The notes: generated by a model from the letters alone, not told the origin. A stretch of DNA of 64,000 bases from Rhodocyclales bacterium (GCA_016214145.1 JACRPA010000004.1:62001-126000); one strand, 5' to 3'. Positions 40,073 through 49,122 are shown, counted from the first letter of the stretch. Translations and numbers: made by a program.

Positions 40073-41400
40073 AGGACGTAGCGGGCGAGGTCCTCGCTCT
40101 GCGACAAATCCTTCAGGCGGGCGTCAACGTAAGCGGCGTCGACGGTCAGCGCCCTGCCATGGCCGCCTGCATCGAAGGCGACTTCCTCGAGCAGTTTCTC
40201 CATGACCGTGTACAACCGGCGCGCGCCGATGTTCTCGGTCTTCTCGTTGACGGCGAAGGCGATCTCGGCGAGCCGGCGGATGCCGTCGGCCTTGAAGTCG
40301 AGCGCGACGCCTTCGGTTGCCAGCAAAGCCACGTATTGCAGCGTCAGGCAGGCGTCCGTACTGACAAGAATCTGCTCGAAATCCTCGACCGAGAGGGAAT
40401 CCAGCTCGACGCGGATGGGAAAGCGTCCCTGCAGCTCGGGGATCAGGTCGGAAGGCTTGGAGAAGTGGAAGGCGCCGCTGCCGATGAACAGGATGTGGTC
40501 GGTCTTCACCATGCCGTACTTGGTGGCGATGGTGGTGCCTTCGACCAGCGGCAGCAGGTCGCGCTGCACGCCCTGGCGCGAGACATCGGCGCCGTGCATC
40601 TCCGACCTTGACGCGATTTTGTCGATCTCGTCGAGGAAGACGATGCCGTTCTGCTCCACCGCCTGCACGGCGGCGATCTTGATTTCGTCGTCGTTGACGA
40701 GCCGCGCGGCCTCCTCGTCGGCCAGCGCTTTTAGCGCCTCCTTGATGGCCATCCGCCGCGTCTTGCGCTTGCCCCCGCCGAGGTTCTGGAACATGCCCTG
40801 GATCTGCGAAGTCAGCTCCTCCATGCCGGGCGGGGCGAGGATTTCCATCTGCGCGCTGGGGGCGGCCACCTCGATCTCGATCTCGCGCGCGTCGAGCTCG
40901 CCTTCGCGCAGCTTCTTGCGGAATTTCTGCCGCGCGGCGGACTCCTCCGTCGTCTCCGCATCGCCGTGGAAGCCGACGCTGCGCGCCGGCGGCAGCAGGA
41001 CATCGAGCACGCGATCCTCGGCCGCATCCATGGCGCGGTCGCGCACGGCGCGCATGGCCGCCTCGCGGCCGTCCTTGATGGCGATCTCGACCAGGTCGCG
41101 CACGATGGTGTCCACATCGCGGCCGACATAGCCGACCTCGGTGAATTTCGTCGCCTCGATCTTGATGAAGGGCGCGTGGGCCAGCCGCGCCAGGCGGCGC
41201 GCGATCTCGGTCTTGCCGACCCCGGTCGGGCCGATCATGAGGATGTTCTTCGGCGTGATCTCCGAGCGCAGCGGCTCGGCCACCTGGGCGCGGCGCCAGC
41301 GGTTGCGCAGGGCGATGGCCACGGCGCGCTTGGCGCGGCTCTGGCCGACGATGTTCTTGTCCAGCTCGTGGACGATTTCCTGGGGGGTCATGGAGGACAT
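40069..41400 (-). CDS. hslU: ATP-dependent protease ATPase subunit HslU
   Basis: 443 residues from ATG 41400, giving [20 protein letters not shown], which aligns with E. coli MSEMTPREIV and the same length. The frame to 41412 runs into the upstream repeat. AAA+ ATPase: Walker [10 protein letters not shown], pore GYVGRD, intermediate domain about 110-240, Walker [12 protein letters not shown], sensor regions and C-terminal LARYVL, which docks on HslV. The upstream GTGAGG repeat ends almost at the ATG, and no Shine-Dalgarno is visible. The stop TAG is the first codon of a REP unit. Confidence 0.96.
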   Translation of the reverse strand: MSSMTPQEIVHELDKNIVGQSRAKRAVAIALRNRWRRAQVAEPLRSEITPKNILMIGPTGVGKTEIARRLARLAHAPFIKIEATKFTEVGYVGRDVDTIVRDLVEIAIKDGREAAMRAVRDRAMDAAEDRVLDVLLPPARSVGFHGDAETTEESAARQKFRKKLREGELDAREIEIEVAAPSAQMEILAPPGMEELTSQIQGMFQNLGGGKRKTRRMAIKEALKALADEEAARLVNDDEIKIAAVQAVEQNGIVFLDEIDKIASRSEMHGADVSRQGVQRDLLPLVEGTTIATKYGMVKTDHILFIGSGAFHFSKPSDLIPELQGRFPIRVELDSLSVEDFEQILVSTDACLTLQYVALLATEGVALDFKADGIRRLAEIAFAVNEKTENIGARRLYTVMEKLLEEVAFDAGGHGRALTVDAAYVDARLKDLSQSEDLARYVL

Positions 41401-41401
41401 A

Positions 41402-41485
41402 GTGAGGAACAAGGAGTGAGGGGTTAGGAGTGAGGTGTCCGCGACAGGAGGGGTTTCTCCTCACCCCTCACGCCTCACCCCTCAC
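41402..41485. repeat. GTGAGGN heptad inverted-repeat element, gene-less copy (hslV/hslU)
   Basis: Left arm 41402-41435 and inverted right arm about 41457-41485 of GTGAGG-type heptads, around a 21-bp centre that contains TGTC-cgc-GACA. It fills the entire gap between the hslV stop and the hslU start. The hslV stop TGA abuts the outer heptad. Confidence 0.85.
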
Positions 41486-42018
41486 TCAAGCACTTCAATC
41501 ACGTGGCTCTGGTTGGTGTAGATACACAGGTCGCCGGCGACGGTGAGGGATTTTTTGACGATCTCCTCAGCCGTCAGATCGGTGTTCTCCAGCAGGGCGC
41601 GCGCCGCCGCCTGGGCGTAGGGGCCGCCGCTGCCGATGGCGACGATGCCCTGCTCGGGCTCCAGCACGTCGCCGTTGCCGGTGATGATGAGGGAGCATTG
41701 CCGATCGGCGACCGCCAGCATGGCTTCCAGGCGGCGCAGGATGCGGTCGGTGCGCCAGTCCTTGGCCAGCTCGACCGCGCTCCTCAGCAGGTTGCCCTGA
41801 TGCTTCTCCAGCTTGGCCTCGAAGCGCTCGAACAGGGTGAACGCGTCGGCGGTGCCGCCGGCGAAGCCCGCCAGGATCTTCTCCTGGTAGAGCCGGCGCA
41901 CCTTGCGCGCAGTCGCCTTGACGACGATGTTGCCGAGCGTCACCTGGCCGTCGCCGCCCAATGCGACGCGTTCGCCGCGGCGCACGGAAAGAATGGTGGT
42001 GCCGTGATATTGCTCCAT
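41482..42018 (-). CDS. hslV: ATP-dependent protease proteolytic subunit HslV
   Basis: 178 residues from ATG 42018. A short propeptide MEQYHG is removed to expose the catalytic Thr (T7, TTILSVRRG). [33 protein letters not shown] and the C-terminal [19 protein letters not shown] are standard HslV. With HslU it forms the ClpQY protease. Follows the STAS protein gene by 38 bp; the gap to hslU is occupied by a repeat instead of the usual tight coupling. Confidence 0.96.
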   Translation of the reverse strand: MEQYHGTTILSVRRGERVALGGDGQVTLGNIVVKATARKVRRLYQEKILAGFAGGTADAFTLFERFEAKLEKHQGNLLRSAVELAKDWRTDRILRRLEAMLAVADRQCSLIITGNGDVLEPEQGIVAIGSGGPYAQAAARALLENTDLTAEEIVKKSLTVAGDLCIYTNQSHVIEVLE

Positions 42019-42056
42019 GGGACTGCCCGATAGAAACGAAGGGATAGGAACAGGCG

Positions 42057-43268
42057 TCAGAACTTGCGCTGCTCGACGTGCGCCACCTGGTTGATGCCGA
42101 GCACGCCGAACAAGGCAAACAACAGCTGGTTCGGATTGCGGATCGTGACGCTGCTGCCGGTGATCTGCAGATTGGTCAGCGTGTTGAGGAAGAGCCCGGC
42201 GCTGACGAAGTCCATGCGCTTGAGCGCGCCGCAGTCGATGATCACCTGGTCGCGATCCGTGGCGAAATCCACCAGCTGCCGGAACGCATCGGAGCCGGCG
42301 CTGTACATTTCTCCCGCCAGCGGGAAAACCTCCGGATCGGCCGACGCGGCCAGTGCGGCCGCTTGCTTGGGCGGCGGCCGGTTTTCCCAGGAGGGCGGGG
42401 AAACCTCGAAGGTGATGGCGTAATTCACCGCCCACTCCTCGAACGGATCCTGCTGGGCCATGTGCTGATACAGCTCGAGCAGCAGCATCCACAGCGTCTC
42501 GTCCTCCCGCTTGCCGACCTCGATCTTGCCTTTCAGCAATTCGGCGAGCTTCTCGGCGCCGCTCATCACCAGTTCGCACTTGCGCTTGCGCGCCGCCTTC
42601 ATCGCCCGCAACAGCATCTCGGCGCCCAGCGTGTCCGCGTTCTGCAGCTTGCCGAAGTCGACGCGCGCCACCGGGTTGCCGGCGATGATTTTCTCGAGCT
42701 GCCTGACCGTCTTGTCGGCGCCCTCGCCCAGCATGCCGACGAAGGACACGAAGGCCGTGCCGCCGGTGGTCAGCGCGGGCCCCAGCGACTGCCGCACCGG
42801 TTCGACCCAGGTCGGCGGCGACTTTTCGTACTTCATCGAGTACTCGAGGGCGCGCTTGTCGAACTCCTCGCGCCCGCCCAGGAGCTGGTAAAGGTCGAAC
42901 AGCATCGCCCACACCTGGTCGGCTGCGGTTCCCAGGCCGCCCGCGCTGGCGGCAGCTTCCAGGGTCGCCAGCGCCGCCTCGTCCTGGCCGTTGGCGAAAA
43001 GAATGGCGGCTTCCTCGACCACCGGATGCATGGTCGCCGAGCTCTCGCGAATCTGGAAGTGGTCGGAATGATCCTCCTCGCGCACCTCGATCGCGCCGGG
43101 GGCGGTGAAATCCAGGGATCCCAGATCCTCCTTCGGCGCCGGCGGAGTTTCGGGCGAAGGCCTGGGCGCCGCCGGGCGTGACGGGACCGGCGCCTCGGGC
43201 GCCTTTTTCCTGGCCGCCGGCTTCGCCGGTTCTGGCTGGGGTTTCTTGCCGAAAAGTGAGAAAGCCAC
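42057..43268 (-). CDS. Double STAS-domain protein, unknown function
   Basis: 403 residues. Lys/Pro/Ala-rich N-terminus about 1-50, an acidic linker, an alpha-helical region with a possible repeat of about 70-140, then two STAS-like domains (about 165-225, [17 protein letters not shown]...[20 protein letters not shown], and about 310-395, [14 protein letters not shown]...[21 protein letters not shown]). No phosphorylatable Ser in the typical D-S-x-G context is obvious. Proteins of this type sit upstream of hslVU in Rhodocyclales. Whether it acts with the protease or in a partner-switch or membrane-lipid pathway is unknown. Confidence 0.75.
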   Translation of the reverse strand: MAFSLFGKKPQPEPAKPAARKKAPEAPVPSRPAAPRPSPETPPAPKEDLGSLDFTAPGAIEVREEDHSDHFQIRESSATMHPVVEEAAILFANGQDEAALATLEAAASAGGLGTAADQVWAMLFDLYQLLGGREEFDKRALEYSMKYEKSPPTWVEPVRQSLGPALTTGGTAFVSFVGMLGEGADKTVRQLEKIIAGNPVARVDFGKLQNADTLGAEMLLRAMKAARKRKCELVMSGAEKLAELLKGKIEVGKREDETLWMLLLELYQHMAQQDPFEEWAVNYAITFEVSPPSWENRPPPKQAAALAASADPEVFPLAGEMYSAGSDAFRQLVDFATDRDQVIIDCGALKRMDFVSAGLFLNTLTNLQITGSSVTIRNPNQLLFALFGVLGINQVAHVEQRKF

Positions 43269-43334
43269 GTTGTCCGTCAGGGGGTGTCCAAGTACCGATC
43301 CGGCTTGGCTAAAACGGCAAACCGGATATCGCTT

Positions 43335-44108
43335 TTAGCATATCGGCCGGGGCGGCGCAACGCTGGAACGGACGAGAGCGAAAACCAGGCCCGCCGCGGC
43401 CAGCATCCAGACGCTGGCGGCGCCGGCCGGCAAGTCCGCCAGCGCCGCCAGGGACAGCCCGGCGATGTAACCGGCCGCCCCGACGCCGAAACCCGTCGCC
43501 AGGCGCCGCTGCCGCATGCCATGGGTCGCCAGGGCGGGAACAATCAGGCTGGCGAACACCAGATACACCCCCACCAGCTGCACTGAAACGGTTACGGCAA
43601 CGGAGAACAGCATGTAAAACGCCAGGCCGCCGCCCTGCCGGCCCAGTGCCTTCCAGGCCAGCAGGAGCCCCGCGCTCGCTGCCGCCGCGGCCAGCAGTTG
43701 CCCGCGCGACACCCACAGCATCTGGCCGACCAGCAGGTCGCGCAGTTGCTCGCCGCCGTGGGTGTCGCGCGCCAGCAGGAGCACCGCGCCGCTGGCCGCC
43801 AGCACGAAGAGCAGGCCGATCAGCGCCTCCTGCAGTTGCGGCCAGCGCTTTTCGCTCCATTGCAGCAGCAGCGCCGCCCCCAGCGCCGCGCCGACCGCCG
43901 CGCCCTGGACCATCCATGGATTGTCGCCATGATCGGCCAGGTGCGCCAGCAGGGCGCCCAGGCCGGCCACCTGCGCCACGGCAAGGTCGATGAAGATGAT
44001 GCCGCGCGCGAGCACCTGGATGCCCAGCGGCACGTGCGTGGCAAGGACGATCAGGCCGGCGGCGAAGGCCGGCCAGAGCAGGTCGAGCTGCGTGGCGAGC
44101 GTATTCAT
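43335..44108 (-). CDS. znuB: Zinc/metal ABC transporter permease (ZnuB-like, ABC-3 family)
   Basis: 257 residues with about eight membrane segments and the family features HVPLGIQVLARGIIFIDLAVAQVAGLGALLA near residues 25-55 and VYLVFASLIVPALATHG near 180. Forms the channel for Zn(II) (or Mn/Fe) delivered by the binding protein at 44215. No ATPase gene (znuC) is adjacent, and the 106-bp gap to znuA holds no ORF that could be one. Confidence 0.88.
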   Translation of the reverse strand: MNTLATQLDLLWPAFAAGLIVLATHVPLGIQVLARGIIFIDLAVAQVAGLGALLAHLADHGDNPWMVQGAAVGAALGAALLLQWSEKRWPQLQEALIGLLFVLAASGAVLLLARDTHGGEQLRDLLVGQMLWVSRGQLLAAAAASAGLLLAWKALGRQGGGLAFYMLFSVAVTVSVQLVGVYLVFASLIVPALATHGMRQRRLATGFGVGAAGYIAGLSLAALADLPAGAASVWMLAAAGLVFALVRSSVAPPRPIC

Positions 44109-44214
44109 GGCGTTCGCTCCTTCACCGTGGTCGCATCAGTACCGCCGCGCTGTCGCTCGCTGGCGTCATTCGCGGCCGGTCGCATCCCCACTGCGTGGGG
44201 CCCCTGCTCCCTGC
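44109..44214. other. znuA-znuB gap with small GC-rich palindrome
   Basis: 106 bp in the place where znuC would be expected. Contains the palindrome GGGGCCCCACGCAGTGGGG (about 44194-44212) and GC-rich low-complexity sequence. It is probably another dispersed repeat rather than a gene. Confidence 0.4.
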
Positions 44215-45105
44215 TCATGGCGCCCCCTTGAGTTTCGCAAGCGTGTCGTCGAAGAGGCCGAACAGGTCCTGCGCCCGCTCGCTGCCGCCGACTGTGAACG
44301 GCAGGGTGGCGAGCGGGATGCCCGAACGCTCGGCCAGCCACTCGCCCGGGCGGGGCGAATCGTACGGCGTGCGCACAATGAGCCTGGCCTGCTGAGCCTT
44401 GGCCTGCGTCAGCAGTTGCGCCAGGTGGGCGCTGCCCGGCTCGATGCCGGGCTTGGGTTCCAGCGTGCCGGCCTCGACCAGGCCGAGCCAGTGGAAGAGA
44501 TAGCTGAAGCTCTTGTGCTGCGCGATCACGCGCATGCCGCGCAGCGGCGCCGCCTCCTTCTCCCAGCGGGCGATGGCCGCGCGCATGCGTTCGGCGAACG
44601 CCTGCTGCCGCGCCGCGTAGTGCGCGGCATTGGCCGCGTCCAGTTCGCCCAGGCGCTTCGCCAGAGGCCCGGCGACCGCCAGCAGGTTGCGCGGATCGAG
44701 CTGGATGTGCGGATTCCCGGCGGCATGGACGTCGCCTTCGGCACGGTCGAGCTTCAGCGGAATCTCCAGCCGCACGACGAACTGCGCCGCCTCGAAGTAA
44801 CCCGGCCGTCCCGGCTGCACGGCGGCATTGCCCGACTCGCGCAGCACCGGCGGCAGCCACCCCGCTTCCAGGTCGGCGCCGGTGCACGCCACCAGTTGCG
44901 CGCTGCGCGCCCGGGCGATCAGCGAGGGCCGCGCCTCGATGCGATGCGGGTCCTGCAGGGCATGGGTGGCGGAGTACGCGCTCACCTTGTCGCCGCCGAG
45001 TTCCTTCGCCAGCGCCGCCCATTCCGGCTCGCAGGCGAACACGCGCAGCTCGGCGCGCACGGGCAGCGCCGCCGCCAGCAGGAACAGCAGTACGAATCTT
45101 TTCAT
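44215..45105 (-). CDS. znuA: Zinc ABC transporter substrate-binding protein (ZnuA-like)
   Basis: 296 residues with a signal peptide (to about 18, PVRAEL). Cluster A-1 metal-binding fold: H48-region SATHALQDPHRIEARPS, GNPHIQLDPRNLLAVA, HKSFSYLFHWLGL and a late E/D ligand. Lacks the long His-rich loop of enterobacterial ZnuA. Captures zinc in the periplasm for ZnuB. Downstream of the outer-membrane protein gene with a 9-bp gap, so the two are cotranscribed. Confidence 0.88.
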   Translation of the reverse strand: MKRFVLLFLLAAALPVRAELRVFACEPEWAALAKELGGDKVSAYSATHALQDPHRIEARPSLIARARSAQLVACTGADLEAGWLPPVLRESGNAAVQPGRPGYFEAAQFVVRLEIPLKLDRAEGDVHAAGNPHIQLDPRNLLAVAGPLAKRLGELDAANAAHYAARQQAFAERMRAAIARWEKEAAPLRGMRVIAQHKSFSYLFHWLGLVEAGTLEPKPGIEPGSAHLAQLLTQAKAQQARLIVRTPYDSPRPGEWLAERSGIPLATLPFTVGGSERAQDLFGLFDDTLAKLKGAP

Positions 45106-45114
45106 GTCTCTCTC

Positions 45115-46491
45115 CTAGAACTTGTGGGCGCCGTGGGCGCCCAGGCTCATGATGTACTGCAGGGTCACCTGGTTGTCGCTGAGGCCCTGCATCGAACGGT
45201 CGCGGGCGAACTGCAGACGCAGGCGGGAAAACTCGCTTTGCGACCAGTCGGCCATGATCGAATGGCGTTGCGGCCGGTAGCCGCTGAAGTAAGCGTTGGC
45301 GGGATCGAGGGCGGCAAAGACGCTGGCCGGGTCATAGCGCTTGCTGCCTGCGTTCAGCCAGTCGTAGCGGTAGCCGACGCGCCACTGCGGCATGAACTGC
45401 CAGACCGCCTGCGCATAGCCGCCGGTCTGGCGCGAACGCAAATCGCCGAGGGCGAGCCCGCCCAGGCAGGGCGAGGTCGCCACCCCGGATGCGCAGGCCA
45501 GATCGCCGCTCTCGCTGCGGCGGAAGAGCTCCGTCTGGAATTTGAAGTTGCGTTCCTTAGGATTGCCCTCCGGCGCCCATTTCCAGACAAAGTCAGCCAC
45601 CAGGGTACGGCTGCGGCCGGTGAACAGGCCCGCCACCTCGTTCGGGCCGGCCGCATCGGTGTCCGCGAAAGGCGCTTCGCGGTCTTTCGCCCGCGTCGAC
45701 AGCCAGGACAGGCCGGCGCGCCAGGCATGGGAGCGCCCGACATCGTCGCCGACATGGGCGAACAGCGCGCTGGCGCCGGCCGAGTTCCTGTTGCGGTCGG
45801 TGCCGGGGAATCCCGCGCCGCGGCCGAGCTCGGCGCCGAGTTCCATGAACAGATCGGTCGGCGCCACCCACTTCAGCTGCAGGCCGTCCTGGCCGTACGC
45901 GCCGCCGAACAGCGCCTGCGCCATGAGCGGGGCGTCGGCGAAATCCCAGGCGTGCGGATGCTGCTCGTTCTGGTAGCCGATGCCGGAGAGGAAGCGGCCG
46001 CCCTTGAGCGTGAAGCCGTTGCCGAGACCCAGGGTCTGGAACCAGGCCTCCTCGACTTCGGCCTGGCCGTCCTTCAGCGCGACGTTGAGCAGGCCGCGAT
46101 AGTAAGGGTCGATGTTGGCCGAGACGACCAGCTCGGACTCGTCCAGCGTCAGGCCGCGCCCGGCGCCCTCCGCGCCGCCCGGCCAGTAGCCGGCGATGGC
46201 GCGGCCGGACGTATCCCGGCCGCGGCGGTACTGCCCCTGCAGGATGAGCGAGATCTCCGGATTGAAGCCGCCGGCCGCGTGCGCCGCACCGGCGCCGCTC
46301 TGCGCAGGCTGACTTTTCGCCGGCGCCGTGTCGGCCGCGGCCAGCCGCTGTTCCAGCGCCTCGATGCGCTGCTCGTAGGATTTTTTCATCTGCGCGATTT
46401 CCTCGCGCAGGGCTTTCAGGTCTTCGTCGCCGGCCGCGGCGGCGGGCAGCGCCAGCATGGCCACGACGGCAGAAAGGCAGATTCGGTGCAT
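45115..46491 (-). CDS. Outer-membrane porin-like protein of a zinc uptake locus
   Basis: 458 residues from ATG 46491, with signal peptide MHRICLSAVVAMLALPAAAAG. The frame is open to 46626 but that part is a dispersed GC-rich repeat. A coiled coil follows (about 22-55, LKALREEIAQMKKSYEQRIEALEQRLAA), then a beta-barrel ending in the aromatic SLGAHGAHKF. Fits the family of zinc-regulated, TonB-independent outer-membrane proteins with an N-terminal coiled coil. Position directly before znuA suggests zinc passage. Contains two degenerate AAAGTCAGTC motifs (45589-45612, 46293-46316). Confidence 0.82.
   Translation of the reverse strand: MHRICLSAVVAMLALPAAAAGDEDLKALREEIAQMKKSYEQRIEALEQRLAAADTAPAKSQPAQSGAGAAHAAGGFNPEISLILQGQYRRGRDTSGRAIAGYWPGGAEGAGRGLTLDESELVVSANIDPYYRGLLNVALKDGQAEVEEAWFQTLGLGNGFTLKGGRFLSGIGYQNEQHPHAWDFADAPLMAQALFGGAYGQDGLQLKWVAPTDLFMELGAELGRGAGFPGTDRNRNSAGASALFAHVGDDVGRSHAWRAGLSWLSTRAKDREAPFADTDAAGPNEVAGLFTGRSRTLVADFVWKWAPEGNPKERNFKFQTELFRRSESGDLACASGVATSPCLGGLALGDLRSRQTGGYAQAVWQFMPQWRVGYRYDWLNAGSKRYDPASVFAALDPANAYFSGYRPQRHSIMADWSQSEFSRLRLQFARDRSMQGLSDNQVTLQYIMSLGAHGAHKF
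45589..45612 (+). repeat. 24-bp motif, degenerate copy 6
   Basis: AAAGTCAGCC, spacer ACCAGGGT, ACGGCT: two mismatches to the half-sites but exact spacing. Inside the zinc-locus outer-membrane protein gene, antisense. Confidence 0.5.
46293..46316 (-). repeat. 24-bp motif, degenerate copy 7
   Basis: On the minus strand AAAGTCAGCC, spacer TGCGCAGA, GCGGCG: two mismatches, exact spacing, and a spacer like that of copy 4. Sense orientation in the outer-membrane protein gene. Confidence 0.5.
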
Positions 46492-46498
46492 GGCGCCT

Positions 46499-46573
46499 CG
46501 CGCCGGGCCGCCCCAAGCGAGGCGAGCGCCCCCTCGGGGGGCAGCGAACGAATAGTGAGCGTGGGGGTACATA
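46499..46573. repeat. GC-rich dispersed repeat upstream of the outer-membrane protein gene
   Basis: Contains GGGCCGCCCCAAGCGAGGCG, the hairpin GCCCCCTCGGGGGGC (46528-46542) and GTGAGCGTGGGGGT. Sequences of this type are frequent intergenic repeats in Burkholderiales/Rhodocyclales. It occupies the 5' leader of the gene starting at 46491. Confidence 0.55.
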
Positions 46574-46635
46574 CATTTCTCCAAAGCAAATGAAACGCCG
46601 CCACGCACGGCGCGGCAGACGGTCAACAGCAGGCT

Positions 46636-46968
46636 TCAGAGAACGGCGGGAGGAGCGCGGGAATCGTAGCGCCGTATCGCGCGGACTGACTTTTCCGGCG
46701 GCGCAGGAAAGGCGGATTCGACGTGTGCAGATGCGTCCGCTGCGGACAGCGTGCTGCCCGGCAGCGCCGCGTCGAGGCTGGCGAAGGCGGTGCAGCTGGT
46801 GCAGGACTGGCCGAGGACCGCCGCGGCGGCATGCTCGCCATTCTGCGATTCGAGACCGACGACCGCCGGCGCGCCGAGGTGCGCCGCCCAGTGGGCGAAC
46901 GCCGCCTGCTGCGCCCCGGTGAGGCACAGCACGGCGAGAACGGCAATCAGCTTGCGGAAGCGGGTCAT
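46636..46968 (-). CDS. Small secreted protein, DUF2946-like
   Basis: 110 residues with a signal peptide (to about 25, AAFAHW). Conserved CTSCTAF (CxxC) in mid-protein and the C-terminal PPEKSVRAIRRYDSRAPP, which matches DUF2946 proteins that accompany metal uptake genes. The function is unknown; metal binding by the CxxC and His residues is inferred. Heads the zinc cluster after rlmI (10-bp gap). The C-terminal EKSVRAIRRY is encoded by a perfect AAAGTCAGTC-N8-ACGGCG motif. Confidence 0.75.
   Translation of the reverse strand: MTRFRKLIAVLAVLCLTGAQQAAFAHWAAHLGAPAVVGLESQNGEHAAAAVLGQSCTSCTAFASLDAALPGSTLSAADASAHVESAFPAPPEKSVRAIRRYDSRAPPAVL
46670..46693 (-). repeat. 24-bp motif AAAGTCAGTC-N8-ACGGCG, copy 8
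   Basis: On the minus strand, perfect half-sites, spacer CGCGCGAT. Inside the DUF2946-like gene in sense orientation. Confidence 0.88.
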
Positions 46969-46978
46969 CGAGCGGCGA

Positions 46979-48169
46979 TTATACGACCTGGCAGAGCAGG
47001 CCCTTCAGGTATTCGCCTTCCGGGAAGGCCAGCGCAACAGGATGGTCGGGCGCCGCCGAGAGGCGCCGCAGGATGCGCGCATCCACACCGGCATCGCCGG
47101 CGGCGCCGGCGACGATCTTCTGGAACAGCTCGAGGCCGATGCCGCCCGAGCAGGAATAGGTCATCAGCAGCCCGCCCGGATTGAGCAGGCGGAAACCGAG
47201 CAGGTTGATGTCCTTGTAGGCGCGCGCGGCGCGCGCGGCGTGGGCGGCGGAGGGCGCGAACTTGGGCGGGTCGAGGACGATCAGGTCGAAGCGCGCGCCG
47301 CTCTTCTTCAGCGCGCGCAGCTCCTCGAAGACGTCGGCGTCGCGCCACTCGGCGCGCGCCCCGTCGAGTTGCGGATTCAGCGCCAGATTGCGCCGCGCCG
47401 ATTCCAGCGCCGGGCCGGAACTGTCGATGGAAAGCACCTGCGCCGCACCGCCGGCCAGCGCCTGCAGGCTGAAGCCGCCGGTGTAGCAGAAGCCGTTGAG
47501 CACGCTGCGGCCGGCGGACAGCTCGCGCACGAGCCGCCGGTTCTCGCGCTGATCGAGATAGAAGCCGGTCTTGTGGCCGCCCGCGATGTCCACCTCCAGG
47601 CGAAGGCCGTGCTCCTCGATGACGACGCCGCCCTCGGGCGCCTCTCCATGCAAAAAACCGGTACGGGCTTGCAGGCCTTCGAGCCCGCGCACATCCGAGT
47701 CGGAACGCTCGAAGATCCGCGCGCAGCCGGTCGCCTGCACCAGCGCGGCAACGAGGGCGTCGCGCCACTTCTCCGCGCCGGCGCTGTTCAGCTGCAGCAC
47801 CACCGTCTCGCCGTAGCGGTCGGCGATGACGCCCGGCAGGCCGTCCGACTCGCCGTGGATGAGGCGCAGACCTTCTTGATTGGCGAGTTCGGGCAAGGCT
47901 GCCCGCGCCGCGACGGCGGCGGCGACGCGGCGCTTGAAGAAGGCATGGTCGACGGTTTCTGCCGCATCGAAGGTCCACAGGCGGGCGCGGATCTGCGAGT
48001 GCGGGCTGAACGCCGCCCGTCCCAGCGGCCGGCCGTCGTGGGCGAACACCTCCACGGTGTCGCCGAGACGGGCGCGCCCCTTCAGATGCGCCACCGCGCC
48101 CGCGAAAATCCAGGGATGGCGGCGCATGGCGGAGCGCTCCTTGCCGGGGTTGAGTATGAGTTCGGGCAT
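46979..48169 (-). CDS. rlmI: 23S rRNA m5C1962 methyltransferase RlmI-like
   Basis: 396 residues. N-terminal PUA domain (about 1-80), then a Rossmann SAM-dependent methyltransferase: motif I region VLNGFCYTGGFSLQALAGGA, VLDPPKFAPSA with the catalytic D-P-P-K, and TYSCSGGIG containing the catalytic Cys. Agrees with RlmI/YccW over its whole length (E. coli 396 residues). Modifies 23S rRNA. Minus strand, 10 bp before the DUF2946 gene. Confidence 0.92.
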   Translation of the reverse strand: MPELILNPGKERSAMRRHPWIFAGAVAHLKGRARLGDTVEVFAHDGRPLGRAAFSPHSQIRARLWTFDAAETVDHAFFKRRVAAAVAARAALPELANQEGLRLIHGESDGLPGVIADRYGETVVLQLNSAGAEKWRDALVAALVQATGCARIFERSDSDVRGLEGLQARTGFLHGEAPEGGVVIEEHGLRLEVDIAGGHKTGFYLDQRENRRLVRELSAGRSVLNGFCYTGGFSLQALAGGAAQVLSIDSSGPALESARRNLALNPQLDGARAEWRDADVFEELRALKKSGARFDLIVLDPPKFAPSAAHAARAARAYKDINLLGFRLLNPGGLLMTYSCSGGIGLELFQKIVAGAAGDAGVDARILRRLSAAPDHPVALAFPEGEYLKGLLCQVV

Positions 48170-48187
48170 GATTGGCCTTGTTTTTAA

Positions 48188-48260
48188 GCCGCGGATTACG
48201 CGGATACACGCGGATCAAGAACAGAAATGAAAATCCGCGTTCATCCGCGTAATCCGCGGC
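48188..48260. repeat. CCGCGGATTACGCGGAT-type inverted repeat, copy 2
   Basis: 28-bp arms 48188-48215 and 48233-48260 match at 26 of 28 positions and share their sequence with the element at 39059-39127. Lies between rlmI and the DUF364 gene. Confidence 0.9.
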
Positions 48261-48269
48261 TATAGCTTT

Positions 48270-49115
48270 TCATCGTGTTCTTTCCAGCATTCTGTCGAGC
48301 CCCGGATAGCGCTGCGGCGTCAGGGTCGCCTTGCGCGAGGTCTCGCCCCACTTCTCGCCGGCGGCGCAGCGCGCGAGGAAGGCGTCGGCATCGACCACCC
48401 AGGCCGTGCCGACGGCGGACACGCCGGCGGCGAAGAGCGGATCGGGCGGACAGCCGGCCGAGGGACCGACGATGGCGACGGCTTCCGCCCCGCGCCAGCA
48501 GCCGGCCACCGCCTCGAAGGTGTCGTTGAGCAGCAGCGTGCTGGTCGACACGATCTTGTTGCAGCCGGCGAGACGCTTCGCGTCGAGCGTGACGACGAGC
48601 CCCGGCTCCTCGCGCACGAGTTCAGCCTTCAGCTCCAGCACGGTGACGGGAATGCCCAACGCGCGCGCCTGCTCGATGAGCGGCGTGAAGTGGCCGACCA
48701 TGCCGAGGCGGTCGCCCGGCTTGAGGCCAAGCGAGCCGAAGGAATCGATGGCGTCGTCGGGCACGAAGCCGGCGCGGTCGTAGAGGCGGCGCGTCAGGGC
48801 GTTGATCGTGGCGAGACCGATCGCGCGTTCGGCGGCGCCGCCCTCTGCATAGCCGCGCACCAGCGCCAGCGCCGCGCGGCCCTCCAGGGCGCCCGCCCCC
48901 CGCGCGTGCAGCGCGGCCAGCGTGCCGTCGAGCAGCGTGAAGGCGAGGCCGACGCTGCCGTCGTCGAACTGCACGGCGCAGAACTCGCCCTCCTTGGCCG
49001 GCCGGCCGGCCGGCGGCGGCAGGACGATGCGCTTCACGCGCGCCGGGCCCAGCGCCGCATCGATGCGCTGCGCGGCGTCGACGAGCCAGCGGCGTACGGA
49101 CGGTGCTGCGCTCAT
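48270..49115 (-). CDS. DUF364-domain protein (putative heavy-metal chelation domain)
   Basis: 281 residues from ATG 49115. A frame to 49187 exists but would translate the REPIN upstream. An N-terminal DUF4213-like segment (about 1-90) and a C-terminal Rossmann-like DUF364 domain with LGMVGHFTPLIEQA, TSTLLLNDTFEAV and VAIVGPSAGCPPDPLF. Family members are annotated as possible metal-chelating proteins, without biochemical proof. No cofactor genes lie next to it here. Confidence 0.78.
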   Translation of the reverse strand: MSAAPSVRRWLVDAAQRIDAALGPARVKRIVLPPPAGRPAKEGEFCAVQFDDGSVGLAFTLLDGTLAALHARGAGALEGRAALALVRGYAEGGAAERAIGLATINALTRRLYDRAGFVPDDAIDSFGSLGLKPGDRLGMVGHFTPLIEQARALGIPVTVLELKAELVREEPGLVVTLDAKRLAGCNKIVSTSTLLLNDTFEAVAGCWRGAEAVAIVGPSAGCPPDPLFAAGVSAVGTAWVVDADAFLARCAAGEKWGETSRKATLTPQRYPGLDRMLERTR

Positions 49116-49122
49116 TTTCTGC

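Noticed and set aside
40806-40829. AAAGTCAGTC-like site in hslU (GAAGTCAGCT)
   Set aside because: Three mismatches in the left half and CCGGGC instead of ACGGCG.
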